Virus record (IMG/VR): IMGVR_UViG_3300045009_000228
Location: 1 to 30,212 of that record
DNA length: 30,212 nt
Source of the DNA: a virus
Reading direction: 5' to 3' (one strand)
Under the pieces are notes generated by a model. It had not been told where the DNA came from, did no database searches, and saw nothing but the letters and a program-made list of their open reading frames with translations. Within the stretch, counting starts at the first letter, position 1. Every line of letters begins with the position of its first letter. Positions 16,319 through 23,961 of the stretch are shown in pieces. The position numbers and the translations under genes were made by a program.

Positions 16319-17122
16319 TTATCCAGTCATCATATCTGGCGGTAATTCATATGCGGAAATAATTTGATCCTCAAGAACTGCAATTTCTTGAACGGCCTCT
16401 GCTAGTATTTGTCCCCCTCTTAAGGCAACTCCACCGGGCAATGACACTCCATCAAATTTTGAAAGATTCGCTCCCCATTGTTTCTTTATTAATGCAGTAA
16501 AATATTTTTTAAGCATTCTATCATTGTAAATTTCTGGGTATGTATCTGGATCAAGATTAACATAACCCTCAATAGCCAAGAATGTTCCTGCCTTGAGTGT
16601 GCTCCAATCGGTTTCAATATAAAGTTTATTGGTTACTTTATTGAATCTAATTGTTCTTTCTGGATCAAACATCATTTCGATCATTCTAATATAACGTTTT
16701 GTTATATCAAAATTTGCTATTGGGGCAGAATTAACAAATCCAAGATTTGTGTTTACTCCATAAACATCATTTAATGCCATTTGATATCTTACATCAAATA
16801 ATTCATTTGCATTTAAAGAACCAAACGGAAATACTCGTATAATTGATAAAATATCATATCCATTTGGATCGCTGCCAGATGCACCAACAATTGGTCCAAA
16901 TGAATTAGTATTGATATACTTATTTTGTATATCTGTATCTGTTACCTGATAACTAAAATATGCTCTCTCGACCCCATCAAAATGACGCTCTGCAAAAAAT
17001 TGCAAAGCGTCATCAAGACGGTCATTAGCTTGCTCGTAATCTACATTAATTTCAATTACTGGAGCACCTAGCTGCCTGTAAGCATATTGTATTATTGAAT
17101 CTCTTGAATTTGGTTGTGCCAT
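16319..17122 (-). CDS. 13: Neck protein gp13
   Basis: Forms the neck ring under the portal with gp14. The 267 residues compare with 309 in T4. Recognisable elements are the start NSRDSIIQYAYRQLGAPVIE, DYEQANDRLDDALQFFAERH (28-47), YFSYQVTDTDIQNKYI, and RMIEMMFDPERTIRFNKVTN followed by LYIETDW. The C-terminal half (LKKYFTALIKKQWGANLSKF, then LPGG) is the conserved connector region. No Shine-Dalgarno is visible; instead CATAAATA ends 6 nt before the ATG. It is first in the packaging/neck run 13-14-15-16-17. Confidence 0.94.
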   Translation of the reverse strand: MAQPNSRDSIIQYAYRQLGAPVIEINVDYEQANDRLDDALQFFAERHFDGVERAYFSYQVTDTDIQNKYINTNSFGPIVGASGSDPNGYDILSIIRVFPFGSLNANELFDVRYQMALNDVYGVNTNLGFVNSAPIANFDITKRYIRMIEMMFDPERTIRFNKVTNKLYIETDWSTLKAGTFLAIEGYVNLDPDTYPEIYNDRMLKKYFTALIKKQWGANLSKFDGVSLPGGVALRGGQILAEAVQEIAVLEDQIISAYELPPDMMTG

Positions 17123-17128
17123 TGCAAA

Positions 17129-17136
17129 TATTTATG
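17129..17136 (-). promoter_or_regulatory. Late-promoter-like octamer adjoining the gp13 start
   Basis: CATAAATA on the minus strand with 6 nt between it and the gp13 ATG, in a 30-bp gap. If it works as a T4-type late promoter (start about 6 nt downstream), the mRNA would begin at or next to AUG. No Shine-Dalgarno competes for the space. Confidence 0.45.
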
Positions 17137-17152
17137 CACAACAAAACTCATA

Positions 17153-17731
17153 TTATTTTGGAAGCTGCTCAGAATTTTTAGTTTCTTCCATTTTTTCCTT
17201 TATTTTATCCAAAATATCAGAAATTTCTTTTGGAGTATCTGGCATGGTAACTTCTACATTTTGAACAGAATTAAACTCAAGATTTTCTATATAGTGCTTT
17301 CTAGATTCTGGTTCTTGAGCCTCTTGTGGTAAACTCATCGTATAATTACTAAATCCTGGCATTGATAGAGGACACGAAACATTTGGATAATCTAGTTTAC
17401 TATATTCCTCTTCTTTTCCATTTAACCAAGTATTTTTTCTATCTCCGCAGCCGCATGCACCGCAGTAAAATTTACCATCAGTAGAAGATTTTTTAAGATG
17501 TGCACAAGGAGGTAGTATACCGCCACTGTGTTCATTTCCGAAGCAACTTAAAACTCTTAGTTGCTTTACAGTCTTATCTACTCTTTTATCCTTCAATCCT
17601 CTTGAAGCTACAGCAGTAGCATAACTTTGAATCATACTCAAAGCTTTTTTTACTGCTGGTTCTTTATTAGGTAGAGGAGAATCCGAGAATTTTTTCTTTT
17701 TACATCCACAATCTTTTTTGGGTTCACTCAT
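17153..17731 (-). CDS. Cys-rich protein of unknown function in the tail-neck region
   Basis: Not recognised. The 192 residues contain a Lys-rich CxC start (C8, C10), then C63, C76, H78, C90, C93, C95 and C120. The order is CFGNEHSGGILPPCAHLK, FYCGACGCGDRKNTWL and VSCPLSMPGFSNY. The middle set resembles a zinc-ribbon or iron-sulfur site, with knuckles CxxCxC and Cx12C. Residues 135-192 are acidic and helical (EISDILDKIKEKMEETKN), possibly a coiled coil or interaction tail. Its place between fibre/baseplate genes and gp13, in the same orientation and with a GAGGT ribosome-binding site, suggests a late assembly factor or minor virion protein. Metal binding is inferred from the cysteines alone. 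Confidence 0.75.
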   Translation of the reverse strand: MSEPKKDCGCKKKKFSDSPLPNKEPAVKKALSMIQSYATAVASRGLKDKRVDKTVKQLRVLSCFGNEHSGGILPPCAHLKKSSTDGKFYCGACGCGDRKNTWLNGKEEEYSKLDYPNVSCPLSMPGFSNYTMSLPQEAQEPESRKHYIENLEFNSVQNVEVTMPDTPKEISDILDKIKEKMEETKNSEQLPK

Positions 17732-17742
17732 AAATTAATACC

Positions 17743-18450
17743 TCAAATAGTCAAACCATTGATATATTTTACTCCTAAAGTAGATCCTGTCAAGGTAATA
17801 GAAAGAACTTTATTAAACCTGGTGTCATTAAATCCAGATGCACCAGTGATTTCTACAGCTGTAAATGTCAATTGATGGCGATCAGCTCCACAGATAGAAA
17901 GTGCGGGAGATCCGCTTGATGTATCGTATAATGTAGAATCTTCTGAGCAATCTACATAATTATCGGCAAATGAAATTCCAGCATAATAAACGGTAGATGC
18001 ACTAGGATTTATAAATGCTGTTTGACCAGCATTCAAGTGGAACCACTGCTTTAGTCCGGATGAAAGAGTGAGCAAATACCATCCAGCATTAAAAGATAGT
18101 GTGATACCAGTACCATTGACGAAAGTATATCCTATTAGTTTATCGTATGTTCCGCCTAGAGGGTGAGACTTTGGAAAAAGAGGCATTGCCCCCTCCCAAG
18201 CTGGACCACTTGCAGTTTTTCCTAAAAGCTCATTGAACCATTCTCTCATAGAAGTTAATGTCAATGTTTGCTGGAGCATGAAATTTTCTTGTATTTCATT
18301 AAGCTCAGATGCTTGCAATTTAGATCCTGGTTTGAATCCCACAGAAGTATAATTCTTCTTTGGATCTAAATTTTCATTATTACTCCATGTTCTACTTGAA
18401 TATGGATAGTTCGTTAATGGAAATTGGTTATTGTCTAGTGGATATGTCAT
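17743..18450 (-). CDS. Small baseplate/fibre connector-like structural protein
   Basis: 235 aa. The segment TSVGFKPGSKLQASELNEIQ (35-54) resembles the 'F-x-PG-x-x-LQA-x-ELNE-Q' opening of phage fibre or baseplate connector proteins (DUF4815-like). The rest is Gly/Ser/Thr-rich and predicted beta (FVNGTGITLSFNAGWYLLTL, then TGSTLGVKYINGLTI), as in fibre-attached domains. Two cysteines (around 164 and 184) could pair. Its ATG overlaps the gp8-like stop (ATGA), so it is coupled to a baseplate gene. It may attach short or long fibres to the baseplate, in the role of gp9 or gp10 in T4, but no direct homology to those was recognised. Confidence 0.62.
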   Translation of the reverse strand: MTYPLDNNQFPLTNYPYSSRTWSNNENLDPKKNYTSVGFKPGSKLQASELNEIQENFMLQQTLTLTSMREWFNELLGKTASGPAWEGAMPLFPKSHPLGGTYDKLIGYTFVNGTGITLSFNAGWYLLTLSSGLKQWFHLNAGQTAFINPSASTVYYAGISFADNYVDCSEDSTLYDTSSGSPALSICGADRHQLTFTAVEITGASGFNDTRFNKVLSITLTGSTLGVKYINGLTI

Positions 18451-20285
18451 GATATATCAAATATTGATGTTATTGTATATGTAGACGATGAACTGTTAAC
18501 ATCAGTATCGGCTGCAAAAATTATTTCGCAGCCATCAAATGTATATGGTGCTTTAGTTAAAGCTGTAATAGTGATTGATCCACTGCTTTTATCTGTATTA
18601 GAATAATCTAATGTTATTCCCCCTGTAAGAGAAGTTGCGGCATTATATGAAGAAATCAAAAACTCAGTTCCACCAAAATTTGTTATTTTATATGCGGATA
18701 AAGGATTTGCTGGTTCAACAGCATCTGCTGAATATTTTGATGTCTTTGTTCTATTTAATTTATTTGCAAAATAATTAGAAGATGCCGAAACAGAATCGTG
18801 AATAAAACTAGCCTCACTAACTGTACCAATATCATAAACAGTAGCAGTAGCTGCTGTCTTATTTAAAGATGGAGTATATGCTCTATTTACTAAAGGAGAC
18901 AATTTTCTTCCATCTGGATATTTTATTCCTTTTGATATAAAAACAGAATCTAATTGAAATGTTGGGGATGGAGATGTCGGTGTTAATTGCTGCAATTCTG
19001 ATTTTGTTAATAAATGTTCTATTGCAATTTTAGACGGTCTTAGTAAACCATAAACATTTAGATAATTTCCATCAGATTCTGGAGTAAATCCAAATTCTAT
19101 CTGGGCCAAGCATTCAGAAAAATCTCCATTTGGGCTTGATCCTACTACGCCAGCTTCTAAAGCAATTGGTTCTATATAAACACAATTTTGAACATCTAAA
19201 GCATTGCTCCACTTAACGCCAATTACTTTATATCCTAGATTGGAACCAACATATTCGGTTTTTAAATATGCTTTAAAATTTCCTATTGTTCCATCATAAT
19301 CTAAAACAAGTTCTGGATCTTCTTTGCTTACATAGAAAGCTTTTGTCGGGTCATCCCACCAGACAACATTTAGAAGTCCTCCAGATTTAAAATTAGTAGA
19401 TTGTGTCTCGTAATTTATTCTAAATGGATTTGATGTAGAATATTGTGAAACTACATCACCATAAACCTCAAATACTGTCACGCTAGAAGCTGTTTCGTTG
19501 CATGGAGTACATCCGGCTGTACCAGAGTAATTAAAGAATCCTCCACACACACCCAACAAAGAATCTTTGAATACTGAATGTAAATCAAGGAGAGTTCCAA
19601 AAATTTCGCATGTTATTTTATTTGGAACTGTGAACGCTTGGACTATAGCACCTTTATTTAAACACACACCATTTATATCAATTGCCCGTTTAGCATATAG
19701 GCAGCATGTACCAGCACTTAGTCCTGTTGCTCCCCCACCACCAGTTGTTCCTGTAGGGCTTGCAGAATCGGCGGTAGCCCCCTTAAATTGGATCATAGTA
19801 TCAATACCACGGATACGAGTATAATCAGTTATATAATTGTTTAACTGATCTTTTGCTATTAATACCCATTGATATCCGTCAGAATACTCTAAAATAACTC
19901 CAGCTGAACCAGATGGTTTATATCTTGATTTTTCTGAACCAAAGGAACTTTGTTTATTGTTACTTCCATCCTTCAAACAAAGATATAGACCAGCATCCGC
20001 ACTATTAAAGCAAATACTGTTTTTTATATCTACTGCTGGATTATAAGGGATATAAGATTTTGATTCCCAGTCTTTACGTTCAATAACTGCTGTTATGCTA
20101 TTTGGTAATACTCTTTTTCCAAAAATTGCGTTATTGGCGACAACTTTTGATAATTTGTTTGTATATTTTTCATATCCAACTTTACCAATACCAAAGCCGA
20201 TATAATAGTCTTCCTTAAACACAGATTTGATGAATTCTTCTGCACTTGAAGAGTAAAGTTTTTCAGATTTATTTGCGTTTGTCAT
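18447..20285 (-). CDS. 8: Baseplate wedge protein, gp8-like with long extension
   Basis: The first 150 residues follow T4 gp8: YYIGFGIGK (27-35, like gp8 FITFGRSEPW), a spacer, then LPNSITAVIERKDWESKSYI (60-79, like gp8 LPSMLDAVIPRRDW), a Y-x-x-Y pair, ICFNSADAGLYLCLKDG (like gp8 IVVCNS...YRCLD) and YSDGYQWVLIAK (134-145, like gp8 GDGYVWEYLFEI). gp8 is a dimeric wedge subunit. T4 gp8 has 334 residues and this protein 612. The extra length includes a Gly/Thr-rich insertion (about 174-190), a Cys-containing segment (CGGFFNYSGTAGCTPC) and an added C-terminal beta-rich domain from about 450. It lies directly after gp6 and the gp7-slot protein, the T4 6-7-8 order. CATAAATA adjoins the start. Confidence 0.75.
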   Translation of the reverse strand: MTNANKSEKLYSSSAEEFIKSVFKEDYYIGFGIGKVGYEKYTNKLSKVVANNAIFGKRVLPNSITAVIERKDWESKSYIPYNPAVDIKNSICFNSADAGLYLCLKDGSNNKQSSFGSEKSRYKPSGSAGVILEYSDGYQWVLIAKDQLNNYITDYTRIRGIDTMIQFKGATADSASPTGTTGGGGATGLSAGTCCLYAKRAIDINGVCLNKGAIVQAFTVPNKITCEIFGTLLDLHSVFKDSLLGVCGGFFNYSGTAGCTPCNETASSVTVFEVYGDVVSQYSTSNPFRINYETQSTNFKSGGLLNVVWWDDPTKAFYVSKEDPELVLDYDGTIGNFKAYLKTEYVGSNLGYKVIGVKWSNALDVQNCVYIEPIALEAGVVGSSPNGDFSECLAQIEFGFTPESDGNYLNVYGLLRPSKIAIEHLLTKSELQQLTPTSPSPTFQLDSVFISKGIKYPDGRKLSPLVNRAYTPSLNKTAATATVYDIGTVSEASFIHDSVSASSNYFANKLNRTKTSKYSADAVEPANPLSAYKITNFGGTEFLISSYNAATSLTGGITLDYSNTDKSSGSITITALTKAPYTFDGCEIIFAADTDVNSSSSTYTITSIFDIS

Positions 20286-20291
20286 ACTGTT

Positions 20292-20299
20292 TATTTATG
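20292..20299 (-). promoter_or_regulatory. Late-promoter-like octamer adjoining the gp8-like start
   Basis: CATAAATA on the minus strand, 6 nt before the gp8-like ATG, in the 20-bp gap after the preceding gene. The spacing equals that at gp13. No Shine-Dalgarno is present. Confidence 0.42.
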
Positions 20300-20305
20300 A
20301 TAAAA

Positions 20306-21061
20306 TTAGGATATGGTAATTGCAAATGGGTTATTCTTGCTTACGGAAGAAAGCATCGTGTTGAAAGTAATTGGAGATTCCTTTAGATTCATATAAAAAC
20401 CTACTGGTTTTAGCATAGAAATAAAGTCATCCTGATATTTTTCATCTATGGATGCCTCTATTTTAATAGAATATTCCTGTAAATCTGTACCATCTGTAAA
20501 GCTATTTTCATTCATTTCCGAAGTATTTAATACAAAAGTATCATCTATTCCTTTGCTAAGTTGATATTGGATTGATGCAAATAAACTATCCAAAAAGTAT
20601 TCATATGACTTTTGCATACCTTTATTTGCTATGAATCTACTTTTATTTGATATCAAAAATTCTCTAAGTTCATCTTCTTTCGAAGTTATAAAATCGTCAA
20701 AATCAAAGTCAAAAAATAAGGAAGAATATATCTGCCTAAGTCCATCTTGATTTGAGAAAAATACACTCTGAATATGTTCATAATTGGGATAAAGATTTAA
20801 GCCATTCTTAGAAAAATAAAAATTATAAAATTCCTGAATTAGATCAATAATTTTTACATCAGAATTTGTCTTTGATTGATCTACTATCCATTGTGGAAAT
20901 TGATTCTCGACATAATATCTAAAATTTAGATCATCTCTAAAAATTTTATTAAAATCGTAAAGTTGTTTTAATTGATTAATTGCATATTCAGCTCCAACTG
21001 TCATATTCATTCCGGTTGGTCCGATTGACTGAGATGATGTTGGATTGAAGAATAAAATCAT
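20306..21061 (-). CDS. Baseplate wedge protein in the gp7/gpI slot
   Basis: 251 aa, not assignable by motif. It lies between gp6 and gp8-like, where T4 has the very large gp7 (1032 aa) and P2-type phages have small gpI, which clamps the gpJ/gp6 dimer. The protein is Phe/Tyr/Asp-rich and helical: YAINQLKQLYDFNKIFRDDL (26-45), FPQWIVDQSK, LIQEFYNFYFSKNGL and FITSKEDELREFLISNKSR. A C-terminal beta segment follows (EYSIKIEASIDEKYQDDFI...GFYMNLKESPI). The size and order 25-6-this match the W-J-I order of P2. Its ATG overlaps the gp6 stop by 4 bp, arguing for coupled synthesis of partners. Confidence 0.55.
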   Translation of the reverse strand: MILFFNPTSSQSIGPTGMNMTVGAEYAINQLKQLYDFNKIFRDDLNFRYYVENQFPQWIVDQSKTNSDVKIIDLIQEFYNFYFSKNGLNLYPNYEHIQSVFFSNQDGLRQIYSSLFFDFDFDDFITSKEDELREFLISNKSRFIANKGMQKSYEYFLDSLFASIQYQLSKGIDDTFVLNTSEMNENSFTDGTDLQEYSIKIEASIDEKYQDDFISMLKPVGFYMNLKESPITFNTMLSSVSKNNPFAITIS

Positions 21062-22773
21062 GTTATTGTAATACTTGAGATTGTGTAATCCACTGCCATA
21101 TTTTGAACTGGTGTAATCTGATCTGTATTTGGAGTTATAGTCATATCAAACTCATCAGCAACGGTTAATCCATCATAGAATAGTACAAATCCTGTAGTTG
21201 GACTAAATACTCCAATTTTAGATTTTACGGTAGTCCCGTTTGATAAAACAGCATCAATATATTTAAACGCATTAAGTTCTGGAACACTTGTGGAAGTTGA
21301 AACAAATTTAACAGAACTTGTGGAAAGATTAGATGATACAAGATCTGTAGTTATACTTGATATTGAATTATAGAAATAAACAGTCTTATTTTCTGTGAGA
21401 TTAATTGCTTTTGTAAATGTAAAAAATATATTAGAATCCTTTACTACAAGTCCGGGGCTGACTTCTGTAGCCAATGTTATTAAAGCAGATTTTGAGATTG
21501 AATTATTAAACTTTAAAGTACCATAATTATTTTCTATGGCATTTTCAAGTTCATTTCTCAATTGGCCAGTTGTCTTTGTAGTTTTGGAAGCATCTCTTGT
21601 ACAAGCCATTGTTATGTTTCCAGTGAAATTTTCACTTGCTTTATAAACAACATTAAGACCATATACAGCTTTTGCTTGTAGTATATCTGTTATAGTCTGA
21701 ATCGTGGCATCACCAACATTATAACCAATTATAGAATAATAAATTTTTCCATAATTATTATTATGATTTTGTCCATCAAAAACAGCTATTTTGTTTACAA
21801 TATCTGTATAGCTTGATAGATATCCGGATGAGGCTATTGCTGCTTCATAATCAGATTTTGTTATTAAACCATTGTAACCATAATATCTTGGCCCAATATA
21901 TTTTAAGTAATTTAGATCTGGTGTATCATACCCCCCGCTTGATAAAGTGGATGATATTAAAACCACAGGAATAGTTTTTGTTCCATTTGAAACCAATTCT
22001 GTTATTTTTACATTATTTCCCACAGTTCCAGAAGAAATCACATAACTTAAAGTAACAATATCTGAACCAGTTATAGATTTTCCTATGGAATTTATATCCT
22101 GGCTTTGTAGATTTTTTCCAAATTTTAGGTAATAACACTTTCCCTTTTTAATGACGAAAAATATTTGAGAATTTTCATCAGTATCTTGAAGTGGATTATT
22201 GGTATAATTAGTCCAGAATGTAGAATTTACAGAAACGCGAATAGTTCTAATATCCACGTTCTCATTTTCTATTTTGTATTCTTGATTATCTAAATCAATT
22301 TTTATAGGTATTTGTTTTACTAATCCAGTTCCAGCATAAAATGGCAAAGTTGTTTTATTGTCTAGTGTCTTTAGATCATCAAGATAATAAAAATTTTGTA
22401 GGGAGTTATTTGCATTTCTACCTTTTACAACTGCAAATCTATCAATTTGAGCTAAACTTGCATTTGTTTTTGCAAAAGTTACTAAAGAAAATGCTGAATT
22501 TTTGTTGTTTAGGGTAAATCCTACAGTCTGTAATAGCTTAGATAAAGAATCTGTTCTCTGTGCAGTAGATATAAATGATTCCTTATTGACATAATGTAAA
22601 TAATGTAGCCATATTAGGGTGTTATAGCTAAATAAATCCACTAACATCTTGATAGCTGTGCCATCGGTATCTAAGTCATATTGTTTACCTACCTCTGTAG
22701 TTTTTAGGTAGGTTATTAGATTTTGTTTTAAAGAATCTTTATCCAGATCTACAAGATTTATTTCATAATTCAT
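21058..22773 (-). CDS. 6: Baseplate wedge protein gp6 (gpJ family)
   Basis: Core wedge protein; gp6 dimers form the inner ring of the baseplate that changes shape to trigger contraction. The 571 residues compare with 660 in T4. The N-terminal block KQNLITYLKTTEVGKQYDLD, then GTAIKMLVDLFSYNTL (38-53) and ESFISTAQRTDSLSKLLQTVG (65-85), matches T4 gp6 (KQNLIEWL...LNVLCDLLAYNTL...YESFMRTANLRSS). The segment GPRYYGYNGLITKSDYEAAI (near 289-308) is the baseplate_J-type signature 'R-x-x-x-GL-T-x-x-DYE'. The C-terminal part is a beta-rich addition. No Shine-Dalgarno; CATAAATA ends 5 nt before the ATG and overlaps the preceding stop codon. Confidence 0.9.
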   Translation of the reverse strand: MNYEINLVDLDKDSLKQNLITYLKTTEVGKQYDLDTDGTAIKMLVDLFSYNTLIWLHYLHYVNKESFISTAQRTDSLSKLLQTVGFTLNNKNSAFSLVTFAKTNASLAQIDRFAVVKGRNANNSLQNFYYLDDLKTLDNKTTLPFYAGTGLVKQIPIKIDLDNQEYKIENENVDIRTIRVSVNSTFWTNYTNNPLQDTDENSQIFFVIKKGKCYYLKFGKNLQSQDINSIGKSITGSDIVTLSYVISSGTVGNNVKITELVSNGTKTIPVVLISSTLSSGGYDTPDLNYLKYIGPRYYGYNGLITKSDYEAAIASSGYLSSYTDIVNKIAVFDGQNHNNNYGKIYYSIIGYNVGDATIQTITDILQAKAVYGLNVVYKASENFTGNITMACTRDASKTTKTTGQLRNELENAIENNYGTLKFNNSISKSALITLATEVSPGLVVKDSNIFFTFTKAINLTENKTVYFYNSISSITTDLVSSNLSTSSVKFVSTSTSVPELNAFKYIDAVLSNGTTVKSKIGVFSPTTGFVLFYDGLTVADEFDMTITPNTDQITPVQNMAVDYTISSITIT

Positions 22774-22777
22774 GAAA

Positions 22778-23155
22778 TTATTTATGTATTGTAAACTTAA
22801 AGGTAGATGTCTGTAGATTTTTAGATATAGAATCTTCTATTTGGTAAGAAATATCGAAAGTTACTGTTTTTTCGCTTCTTAAAGGAATTATTTTGATATC
22901 TTTTACTTGAGGCAATTTGTGCATGACTCTGGCCATAAGAGAAGATAAAGATACGCTATCGTACCCATAATCTGTTGAAAATTTAAAAGAGTCAATAGTG
23001 AATTCGTATTTTTCTTCTGTCAGTCTAGCATCGCCAAATTTTAAATTTATCAAATTCTTTACTATTTGATTAGTAAAGGCCATTTTTGATACTTTAGCTA
23101 CATCTCCCTTTGCATCAATATAACCAAAGATGTTTATATCTTTTAAATACATCAT
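22778..23155 (-). CDS. 25: Baseplate wedge protein, gp25-like
   Basis: 125 aa (T4 gp25 has 132). gp25 forms a ring joining baseplate wedges to the sheath and nucleates sheath assembly. The pattern fits the family: FTNQIVKNLINLKFGDARLT (27-46), a middle TDYGYDSVSLSSLMARVMHK helix, then LPQVKDIKIIPLRSEKTVTFDISYQ in the place of gp25 'EPRIDKL-V-V-P...L-V-I-F'. The strict E-P-R motif is replaced by L-P-Q-V. It lies directly upstream of gp6, the W-J order of contractile tails. Two consecutive ATGs (23155 and 23152) open the frame; the second overlaps the preceding stop. TATAAATA ends 7 nt before the first. Confidence 0.65.
   Translation of the reverse strand: MMYLKDINIFGYIDAKGDVAKVSKMAFTNQIVKNLINLKFGDARLTEEKYEFTIDSFKFSTDYGYDSVSLSSLMARVMHKLPQVKDIKIIPLRSEKTVTFDISYQIEDSISKNLQTSTFKFTIHK
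22779..22786 (-). promoter_or_regulatory. Late-promoter-like octamer adjoining the gp6 start
   Basis: CATAAATA on the minus strand, 5 nt before the gp6 ATG. It overlaps the last codons and stop of the gp25-like gene (His-Lys-stop). Confidence 0.4.
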
Positions 23156-23961
23156 CTCTGTATATTTATAATTGGTGTAAGATTAGAGTCAGCTGTGCTA
23201 GTATTTTGTGCATTAGAGCTGGTATAATCTCTAACAAGCGTTAATGTTGTTTCTTGGTGTCTATCTTTAAATATTCTATGATTAATATTCAATACAATCC
23301 AATCTCCGTGTAATTTTCCAACAGTATTACCAGAATATTCTCTTGGAATATCATTAATGTTTACTTTATACCCTGGTCGTATAGCAAATGTACCATCTAT
23401 TGTAACTTGTACCTTTGTAGCATTTAATAGTGCAATGAATGCTCTTCTTGCCATTGGACTTTCAAAGGGCGTACCCCAGAATGTACTATTTTTAAGTGCT
23501 GCTGTTAGCAATTTTGGAAAATCTTTTCCAAACTTTGGACAATCGCAACTAAATGGGGCATTTGGTTCTGAGTAAAAACAGCCTAAAAATGTATCACCTA
23601 TTTTTTTAGAAATATCGTCACACATCTTAGTTTCAGTAAAAGCACAGGTTAAAGTACAACCATCTGGTTCTGGTATTTCTTCCCAAGTATCAATTCCTGT
23701 TGGGTTTCCGTCTCCGTCAACACCACTAGCTGTTTTTTTAGATGGTCTTAACTTACCCACCATAGCAATCATGCTTGCTTCAGAAGTGTATCCAGGAAAA
23801 AATTTTTCTAAACATTCAGCTGTAGTTCTGGGTGGTGCTCCATATATTGCCAGCGGATTTGCACAGACATATTCCTTAGCTTCGATGTGTTCTTCATCGA
23901 TTTGGTTTGTTTGTACAGCGTTTGTTGCTATTACTTTATTTAAAAATACATTTTTAGACAT
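23152..23961 (-). CDS. Baseplate hub protein, C-terminal gp27/gpD-like, Cys-rich
   Basis: 269 aa from the ATG at 23961, which overlaps the stop of the upstream gene (TAATG) and has an AGAGGAAC ribosome-binding site; a longer frame reaching 23988 lacks an equally good start. The C-terminal third, IRPGYKVNINDIPREYSGNTV (194-214) followed by GKLHGDWIVLNINHRIFKDRHQETTLTLVRD with intervening residues, fits the last barrel of gp27/gpD-type hub proteins ('PG-x-x-I/V... G-x-W-x-V-x-x-x-x-H... L-x-L-VRD'). The middle holds eight cysteines (C33, C50, C102, C106, C114, C128, C139, C141), unusual for a hub. With the next-upstream 759-aa gene it may form a hub divided over two chains. The hub supports the spike and starts the tube. 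Confidence 0.65.
   Translation of the reverse strand: MSKNVFLNKVIATNAVQTNQIDEEHIEAKEYVCANPLAIYGAPPRTTAECLEKFFPGYTSEASMIAMVGKLRPSKKTASGVDGDGNPTGIDTWEEIPEPDGCTLTCAFTETKMCDDISKKIGDTFLGCFYSEPNAPFSCDCPKFGKDFPKLLTAALKNSTFWGTPFESPMARRAFIALLNATKVQVTIDGTFAIRPGYKVNINDIPREYSGNTVGKLHGDWIVLNINHRIFKDRHQETTLTLVRDYTSSNAQNTSTADSNLTPIINIQR
23163..23170 (-). promoter_or_regulatory. Late-promoter-like octamer adjoining the gp25-like start
   Basis: Exact TATAAATA on the minus strand, 7 nt before the first ATG of the gp25-like gene. It lies within the end of the hub gene, where it codes Ile-Ile-Asn, so a chance match cannot be excluded. Confidence 0.42.
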
